Of a stretch of DNA of 55,263 bases, positions 36,017-43,348 are shown piece after piece. The first letter of the stretch is position 1; every line of letters starts with the position of its first letter. A program made the translations under genes and the position numbers. The DNA is taken from contig JAHIFE010000052.1 in assembly GCA_018901125.1 (NCBI GenBank), positions 1-55,263 on the forward strand, given 5' to 3'. Under the pieces are notes generated by a model. That model searched no databases, was not told the DNA's origin, and was given only the letters and a program-made list of their open reading frames with translations. The stretch comes from Pseudomonadota bacterium (lineage in GTDB: Bacteria; Desulfobacterota; Desulfobacteria; Desulfobacterales; RPRI01).

Positions 36017-36676
36017 TTACCAGTCTTTTGCATGACGTATTGCTCCAAACTCCGAACCAATATACCCTCTTGAAATCGGGAAAAAAATCATGTGGCTTAA
36101 GCGGGTGAAAGGTATTGCAGCCAACAGAATTTCTCCTGACAGGATATGTATTATTCCCATAATCCGGCAACCTGCAAACTGGTGATAAGTCCAGAAGCCT
36201 GTAATAAAAGGAGCCGCAACCATAGCAAGTATAATATAGTCGGAAGCAGAAGTTAAAAATTTTACTTCTGGCCGGACAATTCTTCTTATAAGAAAAAAAA
36301 CACACGAGGCAATGACAATGAGTGTCATAATATCAGCCATCGTATCGGATATAAACCACCAGCTTACATTCCATGATTGTTTAATAAGAATTATATGAGC
36401 AAAAAGAAAAAGCGGAGCTATAACAACACAGATATGGAATGAAAACGCAACAATTGTAAATACAGGGTTTTTTCGCATATTCTCGCTTCCAAATGGGGTT
36501 AACCAGTGGAAGATAGAACGAAGTGCATGATACGGGCTCATATAATTATATAAAAAAGGATCTTTTTCTTTGGCAAGTAAAGCCATCGAAATGAATCTGT
36601 AAATACATCCTGCCGCAAATATAATTAAAGAAACCCATACCATTGGGCCGCTGACAAAATCATAAATGTCGTGCAT
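36017..36676 (-). CDS. tmcC: Tmc complex membrane subunit, TmcC (cytochrome b-like)
   Basis: A 219-residue integral membrane protein with five hydrophobic segments, resembling the gamma subunit of respiratory nitrate reductase and HdrE/DsrM-type cytochrome b. Histidines placed for heme b ligation include those in FSFHICVV, IIHILSG and RLSHMIF. It carries electrons between periplasmic TmcA and cytoplasmic TmcB, probably through the quinone pool. AAGGAAAG precedes the ATG; tmcD ends 14 bases upstream. Confidence 0.92.
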   Translation of the reverse strand: MHDIYDFVSGPMVWVSLIIFAAGCIYRFISMALLAKEKDPFLYNYMSPYHALRSIFHWLTPFGSENMRKNPVFTIVAFSFHICVVIAPLFLFAHIILIKQSWNVSWWFISDTMADIMTLIVIASCVFFLIRRIVRPEVKFLTSASDYIILAMVAAPFITGFWTYHQFAGCRIMGIIHILSGEILLAAIPFTRLSHMIFFPISRGYIGSEFGAIRHAKDW

Positions 36677-36690
36677 AATTTACTTTCCTT

Positions 36691-37968
36691 TCAACCCGTA
36701 ATATCGGCAACGGGCATAACGCGTCTAAAATATTTATTTTCATTCTGACCGGTCTCTATCGTTTTTATTAAAATCTTGTCCGAATCAGGACTAAATACCG
36801 GATCCCAGACCGCTGCGAAATCTTCTTTAATAGGTTTGCCGTTGATAACAATGGTGTAACGGCCATTTTTTTCGACCTTTGCAGCCACATTTTTCCCGTC
36901 AGGGCTGAAAACCGGTTGCCAGGCCATGTCGTATTCATCCCATTGATTTCCATCAACAGCAACTGTCCATTTTTCGTTTTCTTTTCCAAGGCATGCAACT
37001 CTGCTTCCGTCAGGACTGAAAACGGCATCCGTAACCATATCTCCAAAAGTTGCACCCCATATCTTACCGTCAACAGCAATTGTCCACCTGCCAAATTGAG
37101 GGGCAACAATTGCTGCAATTTTATTTCCGTCCTTACTGTACATATGGTGCCAAAGTTGTTCAAACTTGCGATCCCAGAAAATTTGTCCGTCTTTTGCCAA
37201 AAACCATTTTCCTGAAGATCTTACAGGAGCGGTAACAGAGCCGTCATTAGGGCAAAACTTCGGATCCCAAACAGAAGCAAAAGTTTTTTCCCAGACAACC
37301 CCATCTATCGCAACCGTATAATCATAAAGATTTGTTCTTACTCCTGCCGCAACCCGTTTGCCGTCTGAACTGAAAACAATATCCCAAACATTCACGAAAT
37401 TATTATTCCAGACTACTCCGTCAATTACAGCCGAGTAACAACCCTCCTGAAATTTAACAATATCCGCCTCTTTAAACGCAACAGTCTGTACAGATGCAGC
37501 AGCCCTTTTTCCGTCATTGCTCACTGCAAGACCGGTCATATTTAAAAAAACCTTTTCCCATGGCACATCGTTTACTACAGCAAAATATTTTCCTTCTTTC
37601 TGTGCCATATAAACTATATTTTTACCATCATTGCTAAAACGCGTATCCCATGCAAAGTCATATTTATCTTCCGCGGTTTCCCCGTCAACGGCAAGAGCCC
37701 ACTCTCCGGTATCGGATATAAAAGCCGTCAGTCTGCCATCAGGGGAAAACCTCGGATACCAAACCCTGTCAAATGCATTTTCCCAGGCAACGCCGTTTTC
37801 GCACATGGTAAAAACTTCATCATCGGGCAGCTTAATTACTGCAGCTATCTTTTCTCCGTCAGAACTTACATACGGCTCTTCTACCCAATGATATATTTTT
37901 TTCCAGTCTGAAATATCAGAAATTAATTTCTTGCCACTGTCCCAGTCCCAGCCGGATATGTCGGTCAT
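36691..37968 (-). CDS. tmcD: Tmc complex beta-propeller protein, TmcD
   Basis: A 425-residue protein built from about eight repeats of 45-50 residues, each with a core like W(E/N)xxFxxVWDPVFSPDGKxVAA. This is a WD40/PD40-type beta-propeller and matches the Tmc protein TmcD, whose exact role is unknown. It has no signal peptide, so it is probably cytoplasmic. I start at ATG 37968, with AAGGAG eight bases upstream; the frame stays open to an ATG at 38016, and those extra residues (AWQKVYNG) also resemble a propeller strand, so the longer form is possible. It is first in this operon, so the order is tmcD-C-B-A. Confidence 0.88.
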   Translation of the reverse strand: MTDISGWDWDSGKKLISDISDWKKIYHWVEEPYVSSDGEKIAAVIKLPDDEVFTMCENGVAWENAFDRVWYPRFSPDGRLTAFISDTGEWALAVDGETAEDKYDFAWDTRFSNDGKNIVYMAQKEGKYFAVVNDVPWEKVFLNMTGLAVSNDGKRAAASVQTVAFKEADIVKFQEGCYSAVIDGVVWNNNFVNVWDIVFSSDGKRVAAGVRTNLYDYTVAIDGVVWEKTFASVWDPKFCPNDGSVTAPVRSSGKWFLAKDGQIFWDRKFEQLWHHMYSKDGNKIAAIVAPQFGRWTIAVDGKIWGATFGDMVTDAVFSPDGSRVACLGKENEKWTVAVDGNQWDEYDMAWQPVFSPDGKNVAAKVEKNGRYTIVINGKPIKEDFAAVWDPVFSPDSDKILIKTIETGQNENKYFRRVMPVADITG

Positions 37969-38070
37969 TATGATTTCTCCTTCTGCTACACCATTATAAA
38001 CCTTCTGCCACGCCATTATAAATATGATGGCTGATCTTTTGTTTTATTCCAGCAATTGATACAAATCTTT

Positions 38071-38099
38071 TTTCTAGCTCAAAAATATCCTTATGTAAA
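38071..38099 (-). promoter_or_regulatory. Candidate promoter of the tmc operon
   Basis: On the minus strand TTTACA (38094-38099) and TAGAAA (38071-38076) are 17 bases apart and about 100 bases before the tmcD start. The -35 matches 5 of 6 and the -10 matches 4 of 6 consensus bases. It is the best pair in this stretch but remains weak evidence. Confidence 0.3.
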
Positions 38100-38140
38100 G
38101 CCCTTTCTATAAAATGTAATTTTTTTAATATACACTAATA

Positions 38141-38240
38141 CCAATAGAATCATATAGATGTTGCTAATATAATCTCAATTATGATATTGATAACGCTACA
38201 ATTTTTGATTTTAAAGTAAAGCCGTTTAATCTATTGTTGG
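38141..38240 (+). repeat. Dispersed ~100-bp repeat, copy A
   Basis: This AT-rich stretch is about three quarters identical, by eye, to 40752-40851 in the same orientation. The longest shared run is ATTATGATATTGATAAC, with AATATAATCT and AGATGTT just before it. It starts CCAATAG and ends CTATTGTTGG, a short inverted repeat that suggests an old, decayed small element. It holds no gene. Confidence 0.7.
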
Positions 38241-38344
38241 ATGTTGGTTTCGGGAATCACATCAAAACATAAATCGGAATAAAAGCTTTGAAGTTGTACA
38301 GTTAACTGCCTAAGAAAATAATCGGATACGGAGTGTGATCAGGC

Positions 38345-38946
38345 ATGGAATTATTTGCTATCGCCGGTGCTATTCCAATGGCGTTCGTCGCAGGAGGCAT
38401 TTATGCCTACCCAATTCATTTTATGCTACTTTATCAGATTGTTAGCTGAATAGCGCTGTTGGTATCTACTGTGATACTCGTTGGCCTTTTGCTTGAGTGG
38501 TTGGCTCTGGTAACGGTTGGAACCATATAAATCAGTGCAATCATAGGCCCAAGAGCCAGTTTCAAAACGTCCCATTTTGGCCGATCTCTGCGTTGGGCGA
38601 AAATTTGAATCCTCGAAATACTTCATGTATTCCTGCGGTTAAAATTTTCACCCGCCTTGACCTTGACCAAACTGAAACGTTTTGAAAGTGGCTCCCAATT
38701 TTATAGCCGGTTCATTTAGTAATTTTTTTCTTAGCGATTCCGGCCTTGGCGAACTTATTGGTCATCAATAAATTCGCATCAGATCACGGAGTGAGCAGGT
38801 GGTTTGTCATAGCCTTGCTTTGCTCAGTTCAGGCCTTGCCTGTCATTCTCACGCAATATGGAGTAGCGGAAACTTTGTATGGGATCGACGGTTCTGGTGG
38901 ACCCTACGGTCAGGCACCGACAATTCCAATGCCAGACTGCTGGTAG
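38345..38946 (+). pseudogene. Decayed membrane-protein gene interrupted by MITE copy 2
   Basis: Starting at ATG 38345 the frame reads as hydrophobic protein (ELFAIAGAIPMAFVAGGIYA) to an in-frame TGA at 38447, continues as another hydrophobic segment (IALLVSTVILVGLLLEWLAL) to TAA at 38528, and is then broken by the MITE at 38553-38694. Removing the MITE and one CCAA copy (146 bases) restores the same frame: a further stop (TAG) is met, then IFFLAIPALANLLVI and a long sequence ending IPMPDCW before TAG 38944. The reconstructed gene has exactly 152 codons including the final stop, with three internal stops. This is a small polytopic membrane protein of unknown family that has lost function. Confidence 0.7.
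38553..38694. mobile_element. MITE-like element, copy 2, with CCAA target duplication
   Basis: A 142-bp copy of the element at 18773-18937, with the same terminal inverted repeats (GAGCCAGTTTCAAAACG and CGTTTTGAAAGTGGCTC). It lacks about 23 internal bases relative to copy 1 and differs at a few positions. It is flanked by the direct repeat CCAA (38549-38552 and 38695-38698). It lies inside a decayed membrane-protein gene. Confidence 0.9.
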
Positions 38947-39067
38947 CCTATTAACGTATAATAACTGGTGCCGAATCATTAAACCAGACAGTACGCTTCA
39001 ATTGTTAGGCAAATTAGAAATAACGAGACTTAAATTCTCTAAAACCATCAAACAATAGGAGATAAGA

Positions 39068-39382
39068 ATGATACTTACAAACATCGAATCTGTTCCTGGT
39101 AAGAAAATCGTTGAACATTATGGCCTGGTTTCCGGAAGCACCGTTAGGGCAAAACATGTAGGAAGAGATATCATGGCTTCCCTGAAAAATATTGTAGGAG
39201 GTGAACTGAAGGGATACACGGAACTCTTGGAGGATGCCCGAGAGCAGGCCAGGGAAAGAATGACCAAACAGGCCGAGGAACTGGGCGCAAATGCCGTTAT
39301 CAATATCCGGTTTAATACATCCTCTATCGCCCAGGGAGCCAGTGAACTCTATATCTACGGAACCGCAGTCAGGGTTGAATAG
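39068..39382 (+). CDS. YbjQ family (UPF0145) protein
   Basis: A 104-residue protein of the YbjQ/heavy-metal-binding-domain family, which forms pentamers of unknown function. The family pattern is clear: SVPGKKIVEHYGLVSGSTVR, IVGGELKGYTELLEDAREQA and LGANAVINIRFNTSSI. It is cytosolic. AGGAG stands eight bases before the ATG. It is followed 8 bases later by a second, membrane-anchored YbjQ-like gene and then an M48 protease, likely one operon. Confidence 0.88.
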   Translation: MILTNIESVPGKKIVEHYGLVSGSTVRAKHVGRDIMASLKNIVGGELKGYTELLEDAREQARERMTKQAEELGANAVINIRFNTSSIAQGASELYIYGTAVRVE

Positions 39383-39390
39383 GGGGTAAA

Positions 39391-39867
39391 ATGGAAGGTT
39401 TAATTTCCCTGTTGATTAATCTGGTGCTACCGATTCTGTTGATCGTAGCAGCCCTGATTACGGGAACAATTATAGAAAAACGGCATTATCAATCTATTGA
39501 TAAGCGGGAAGCTCTTCTGGGAAATATTGTGCTGTTAAACGGAAAAGAATATCCCAAAGATACTCCCGTTGCCAATGTTCAATTTGTCAGTGGCTCGGTG
39601 GTAATTTCCTATGATTACTTCAAAAGGTTTCTTGCAGGACTTAGACAAATCTTCGGCGGAGAAATAAAGTCTTACGTAAGTTTACTTGACAGGGGCAGAA
39701 GAGAAGCCATTCTTCGCATGAAGGGAAAATGCCCGGATGCGGACATCATCATCAACCTGCGCCTTGATACCAGCAGTATTTCAAAGGGAAGAAGAAAAAG
39801 GGGGCTGGGGACCGTTGAGGTATTTGCTTACGGAACCGCGCTCAAGTTTGCAGGATCACCTGAATGA
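39391..39867 (+). CDS. Membrane-anchored YbjQ-like protein
   Basis: A 158-residue protein with one N-terminal membrane segment (LINLVLPILLIVAALITGTI) followed by a diverged YbjQ domain (FVSGSVVISYDYFKRFLAGL, IFGGEIKSYVSLLDRGRREA, PDADIIINLRLDTSSI). It looks like a paralogue of the preceding gene that has gained an anchor. GGGGGT lies close before the ATG. The stop overlaps the start of the M48 protease gene (ATGA), so these proteins probably work together at the membrane. Confidence 0.85.
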   Translation: MEGLISLLINLVLPILLIVAALITGTIIEKRHYQSIDKREALLGNIVLLNGKEYPKDTPVANVQFVSGSVVISYDYFKRFLAGLRQIFGGEIKSYVSLLDRGRREAILRMKGKCPDADIIINLRLDTSSISKGRRKRGLGTVEVFAYGTALKFAGSPE

Positions 39868-40826
39868 AAATCATAAACAAACCATTAACAAAAACAGCGG
39901 ATATCAGTTCAGCGCGGGGTACGGCAATGAAAGAACTCCGTCAACTTGTACTATTTACTATTGTTTTGTTGACGGTACTCTATTTCTCTGTCGGCCTGCT
40001 TGTGGATTTTATAGTTTCCGGGATATCCTTTGAATCGGAAGCCAGCCTGTTTAAAAATTTCAAAATTTCGAAAGCATTGCCAAAAGATCCAGGAGAAAAC
40101 AAAAAACTTGAAAAGGCGAAAGTGATTTTGAGAATTCTTACATCGGGTGATTCGGTTCCACCACTGCCCTATAATCTTATTTTGATCAAAAAAAAAGAGC
40201 CTAACGCCTTTGCATTTCCGGGAGGAAAAATCGGACTGACAACCGGGCTGCTGGATTTATTGAATGATGAAACTGAAATTGCATTTGTCCTGGGTCATGA
40301 ACTGGGGCACTTTAGCAACCGGGATCATCTCAAGGGATTGGGTCGTGGCGTTGGCTTTGGGTTGGCTGTGGCTGTTGTTTTTAAGCCGGAATATGGTGCG
40401 AAATCATTCGGGAATATGGTAAACTTTGTTCTTCAAAGAACTTATTCTCAAGACAGCGAAAAAAAAGCAGATCACTTTGGGCTTGAACTGGTTTACTCCA
40501 AGTATGGAAGTATCCGCGGAACAGACCATCTGTTCAAAATTCTACAGCAAAACGATAAATTACCCGGTTGGGCATATATGTTTTCCACACACCCTTCCCC
40601 GCAGAAGCGAATTTTAGAGCTTCAAAAATTCGGGAAGAAGATAGAGAAAGAAAGAACGCACAAAACAACAGCCTCTCCCATTAAAAGTACTTCTTCTGTC
40701 AGCTCAATAGCCTTGCATCCGTTGAACGGGTGCAAGGCAAAATTCGTTGTGACAATAAGAATACATAGATGTTACCAATATAATCTTGATTATGATATTG
40801 ATAACCCTGTTATTTTCAGATGTTAA
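39864..40826 (+). CDS. M48 family membrane metallopeptidase with repeat-derived tail
   Basis: A 320-residue zinc protease of the M48 (HtpX/Ste24-like) family. An N-terminal membrane segment (LVLFTIVLLTVLYFSVGLLV) is followed by NAFAFPGGKIGLTTGLLDLL, the zinc site HELGH near residue 146, and SEKKADHFGLEL, whose glutamate is the third ligand. FSTHPSPQKRIL is the family C-terminal motif. The last ~25 residues (from IRIHRCYQYN) are encoded by the dispersed repeat at 40752-40851, so the native C terminus was probably replaced. The start overlaps the preceding stop; an internal ATG at 39927 just before the membrane segment is an alternative. Confidence 0.87.
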   Translation: MKIINKPLTKTADISSARGTAMKELRQLVLFTIVLLTVLYFSVGLLVDFIVSGISFESEASLFKNFKISKALPKDPGENKKLEKAKVILRILTSGDSVPPLPYNLILIKKKEPNAFAFPGGKIGLTTGLLDLLNDETEIAFVLGHELGHFSNRDHLKGLGRGVGFGLAVAVVFKPEYGAKSFGNMVNFVLQRTYSQDSEKKADHFGLELVYSKYGSIRGTDHLFKILQQNDKLPGWAYMFSTHPSPQKRILELQKFGKKIEKERTHKTTASPIKSTSSVSSIALHPLNGCKAKFVVTIRIHRCYQYNLDYDIDNPVIFRC

Positions 40827-40851
40827 AAGAAAGCTGTTCAATATATTATTC
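40752..40851 (+). repeat. Dispersed ~100-bp repeat, copy B
   Basis: The partner of copy A (38141-38240), in the same orientation, covering the last codons and stop of the M48 gene and the start of the following intergenic stretch. It contains a perfect short palindrome, ATAATC-TT-GATTAT, at its centre, which is imperfect in copy A. Confidence 0.7.
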
Positions 40852-40882
40852 AAACGTTTCCCAAACGGGGGCTATAATTTTA

Positions 40883-40912
40883 TTGACATAATGTATATAT
40901 TCATGGTATACA
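40883..40912 (+). promoter_or_regulatory. BrnT/BrnA promoter with overlapping palindrome
   Basis: A consensus -35 TTGACA (40883-40888) and -10 TATACA (40907-40912) lie 18 bases apart. An inverted repeat TGTATA-N9-TATACA (40892-40912) spans the -10 element. The brnT ATG (40919) begins only six bases after the -10, so the transcript should be leaderless or nearly so. BrnTA systems repress their own promoter, and the palindrome is the likely operator. Confidence 0.65.
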
Positions 40913-40918
40913 CAACGC

Positions 40919-41221
40919 ATGGTTAAACCGACAAAAATATTATCTCATTGCATAGGTTTTGAATGGGACCAAGGAAATATTACCAAGAATTGGGAAAGGC
41001 ATAACGTTTCAACAGGGGAGTGCGAACAGATCTTTTTTAATAGACCAATCATCGTAAAACGCGACAAAGATCATTCTATGCTTGAAAATCGCTATTACGC
41101 CCTCGGTCGTACCAATATGAACCGTTTGCTTTTCGCCGTATTCACAGTTCGAGATGATAAAATCAGAATTATTTCCGCACGGGATATGACCAAAGCGGAA
41201 ATAGAAAGGTATCTAAAATGA
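40919..41221 (+). CDS. brnT: BrnT-family toxin (ribonuclease)
   Basis: A 100-residue type II toxin of the BrnT (DUF497) family, an RNase with a RelE-like fold. Family features are FEWDQGNITKNWERHNVS near residue 18 and the C-terminal RYYALGRTNMNRLLFAVFTV followed by IRIISARDMTKAEIERY. The short distance to the promoter leaves no ribosome binding site. The antitoxin gene overlaps its stop by 4 bases (ATGA), a normal arrangement for this pair. Confidence 0.9.
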   Translation: MVKPTKILSHCIGFEWDQGNITKNWERHNVSTGECEQIFFNRPIIVKRDKDHSMLENRYYALGRTNMNRLLFAVFTVRDDKIRIISARDMTKAEIERYLK

Positions 41222-41484
41222 AAAAGAAAATACCTAAATTTAATAGTGAAGCTGAAGAACGCCTTTTTTGGCAAAACAATGATTCTTCAGAATATATTGA
41301 CTGGTCTGATGCGGAGGAAGCCATTTTTTCCCGGCTTAAACCTTCAACTAAAACGATATCGATCCGCCTCCCTGAATCAATGATTGAAGAATTGAAATTA
41401 CTAGCTAATAAACGGGATGTCCCCTACCAGTCTCTGTTAAAGATCTTTCTTTCTGAGCGAATTGATTCTGAATTGCATCATTAA
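41218..41484 (+). CDS. brnA: BrnA-like antitoxin (CopG/RHH type)
   Basis: An 88-residue antitoxin. An acidic N-terminal half (SEAEERLFWQNNDSSEYIDW) that should wrap the toxin is followed by a ribbon-helix-helix DNA-binding part (TISIRLPESMIEELKLLANK, VPYQSLLKIFLSERI). It neutralises BrnT and most likely represses the shared promoter. The gene is coupled to brnT by a 4-base overlap. Confidence 0.88.
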   Translation: MKKKIPKFNSEAEERLFWQNNDSSEYIDWSDAEEAIFSRLKPSTKTISIRLPESMIEELKLLANKRDVPYQSLLKIFLSERIDSELHH

Positions 41485-41503
41485 TAATTTACAAATGCAC
41501 AAA

Positions 41504-41564
41504 CCTTGGCTTTCAGTGGAGCCGCTGGGGAGCGCGGCCACTGAACCCGCCGTCAGTCACAAGG
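41504..41564 (+). promoter_or_regulatory. Stem-loop ahead of the Cdd1-like gene
   Basis: TTCAGTGG (41512-41519) pairs with CCACTGAA (41538-41545), with an inner GCCGC/GCGGC pairing (41521-41525 and 41534-41538) as an alternative register. An outer CCTTG (41504-41508) can pair with CAAGG (41560-41564), which includes the ribosome binding site AAGGAAAA of the next gene. There is no T tract, so it is not a simple terminator. A role in translation control is inferred. Confidence 0.5.
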
Positions 41565-41574
41565 AAAACCTTGA

Positions 41575-41865
41575 ATGAAGAATCCGGACAGAGCAACAGT
41601 ATCCCGACTTATTGATCTTCCAAATATAGGAAAAGCGATAGCGAATGATCTCCAGTTGATTGGCATTGATCATCCAGGGAAATTAATCGGTAAAGACCCA
41701 TATAACCTATACAAAAAATTATGCACAGTATCGGGCAATTTGCATGATCCCTGTGTTATTGATGTGTTTATATCGGCTGTTCACTTCATGGAAGGTGGGA
41801 ATCCCCTTCCATGGTGGTCTTTTACCAATGAACGAAAAAAACATATGGGAAAACATAATGTTTGA
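41575..41865 (+). CDS. Helix-hairpin-helix protein, Cdd1 family
   Basis: A 96-residue protein of the Cdd1 (pathogenicity-locus/mitomycin-resistance) family. The HhH-type LIDLPNIGKAIANDLQLIGI segment is at the N terminus, followed by DPYNLYKKLCTVSG, a DPCVIDVF motif and the tail GNPLPWWSFTNERKK. Such proteins probably bind nucleic acid; the function is not established. AAGGAAAA lies about six bases before the ATG. Its 3' end overlaps the hsdM start by 8 bases, tying it to the restriction-modification operon. Confidence 0.87.
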   Translation: MKNPDRATVSRLIDLPNIGKAIANDLQLIGIDHPGKLIGKDPYNLYKKLCTVSGNLHDPCVIDVFISAVHFMEGGNPLPWWSFTNERKKHMGKHNV

Positions 41866-43348
41866 ACAGACTTTTAAAAATATTGACGATACCCTCTGGA
41901 AAGACGCCGGGTGCAGTAGTGAGTTAGATTATGTGGAGCAGACCTCCTGGGTGTTGTTTCTGAAATATCTGGATGATTTAGAAAAAGACAAAGCTACAGC
42001 AGCCGAACTGACAGGAAAGACATACACCAATATTATTGCTCCCGAATTTCAATGGACAAAATGGGCAGCTCCAAAACTGGAAAATGGCAAAATTGACCAC
42101 AACGCTTTAACCGGCGATGACCTTGTGGAGTTTGTAAACGGTAAACTTTTCCCCTATCTGAAAAAAATTAAAACTGATGCGGAACATGCAGATACCATTG
42201 AATACAAAATTGGTGAGATATTCAGTGAACTGAAAAACAGAATTCAAAGCGGTTATAATCTCCGTGAGGTGGTAAACCTTGTTGACGAACTTCGTTTCAG
42301 GACTCACAAGGAAAAGCATGAGATGAGCCATCTGTATGAAGCGAAAATTAAAAATATGGGCAACGCTGGGCGTAATGGCGGCGAATATTACACACCCCGT
42401 CCGCTGATTAAAACCATTGTAAAAGTGGTTGCACCCGAAATTGGTAATAAGATTTACGATGGTGCGGTAGGTTCTGCGGGTTTTTTGTGTGAAGCATTTG
42501 AATATTTAAAAACCCGTAGGGGCGACCTTCATGGCCACCAAAATCTTTCTACAAAAGATTTTGAGACATTGCAGAAAAAAACCTTTTACGGCAAAGAGAA
42601 AAAATCGTTGGCATACATTATTGGCATTATGAATATGATATTGCACGGGGTTGAAGCTCCTAATATTGTACATACCAATACCCTTGCCGAAAACCTTGCC
42701 GACATACAGGAAAAAGACCGCTTTGATGTGATTCTGGCAAATCCCCCTTTTGGTGGAAAAGAGAGAGCTGAGGTTCAACAAAACTTTCCTATAAAAACAG
42801 GTGAAACTGCTTCTCTGTTTTTGCAGCACTTTATTAAAATGTTAAAAGCAGGTGGAAAAGCCGGTGTAGTAATTAAAAACACCTTTTTAAGCAATACTGA
42901 TAATGCCTCTATTGCGCTGCGCAAAGAATTGTTAAGCAGTTGCAACCTGCATACTGTGTTGGATTTACCGGGTGGAACATTCACAGGTGCAGGCGTTAAA
43001 ACAGTTGTACTCTTTTTTGAGAAAGGAAGCTCCACTAAAAAAACCTGGTTCTACCAGCTCAACCTCGATAGAAACCTTGGTAAAACAAATGCTCTAAATG
43101 AAAAAGATTTAGCTGAATTTGTGGAACTGCAAAAAAGATGGGCAGACACACAGGTCGGCCCCGACAGTGAAAATTCCTGGACAGTAAACATAAAAGAAAT
43201 TGACCAATCGACCTTTGACCTTTCTGCTAAAAACCCAAATACTCCTGAAGACGCACCTTTACGGAAGCCAAAAGAGATTTTGGAAGAGATGAAAGCTCTT
43301 GATAAAGAGAGCGATTGTATTTTGAATTCAATTTTGGAGCTATTATGA
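41858..43348 (+). CDS. hsdM: Type I restriction-modification methylase subunit HsdM
   Basis: A 496-residue N6-adenine methyltransferase. The HsdM N-terminal helical domain (FKNIDDTLWKDAGCSSELDY and VLFLKYLDDLEKDK) leads to the SAM-binding region. Motif I reads GAVGSAGFL, a variant of DPxxGSGGFL, and the catalytic motif IV is NPPFGGKE near residue 295. A long frame stays open upstream, but ATG 41858 gives the standard MFEQTFKN start. The next gene overlaps the stop (ATGA). The protein methylates host DNA together with HsdS. Confidence 0.94.
   Translation: MFEQTFKNIDDTLWKDAGCSSELDYVEQTSWVLFLKYLDDLEKDKATAAELTGKTYTNIIAPEFQWTKWAAPKLENGKIDHNALTGDDLVEFVNGKLFPYLKKIKTDAEHADTIEYKIGEIFSELKNRIQSGYNLREVVNLVDELRFRTHKEKHEMSHLYEAKIKNMGNAGRNGGEYYTPRPLIKTIVKVVAPEIGNKIYDGAVGSAGFLCEAFEYLKTRRGDLHGHQNLSTKDFETLQKKTFYGKEKKSLAYIIGIMNMILHGVEAPNIVHTNTLAENLADIQEKDRFDVILANPPFGGKERAEVQQNFPIKTGETASLFLQHFIKMLKAGGKAGVVIKNTFLSNTDNASIALRKELLSSCNLHTVLDLPGGTFTGAGVKTVVLFFEKGSSTKKTWFYQLNLDRNLGKTNALNEKDLAEFVELQKRWADTQVGPDSENSWTVNIKEIDQSTFDLSAKNPNTPEDAPLRKPKEILEEMKALDKESDCILNSILELL

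Noticed and set aside
38200-38240. Fur box in the dispersed repeat (GATTAT/GATATT/GATAAC hexamers)
   Set aside because: The match is loose, AT-rich DNA gives such hexamers by chance, and one copy lies inside a coding region.
38447-38449. In-frame TGA as a selenocysteine codon in the membrane ORF
   Set aside because: The same frame also has TAA and TAG stops and a MITE insertion, so decay is the simpler reading; no SECIS-like stem is apparent.
41504-41564. Integron attC site
   Set aside because: There is no RYYYAAC/GTTRRRY core pair and no integrase or cassette pattern nearby.
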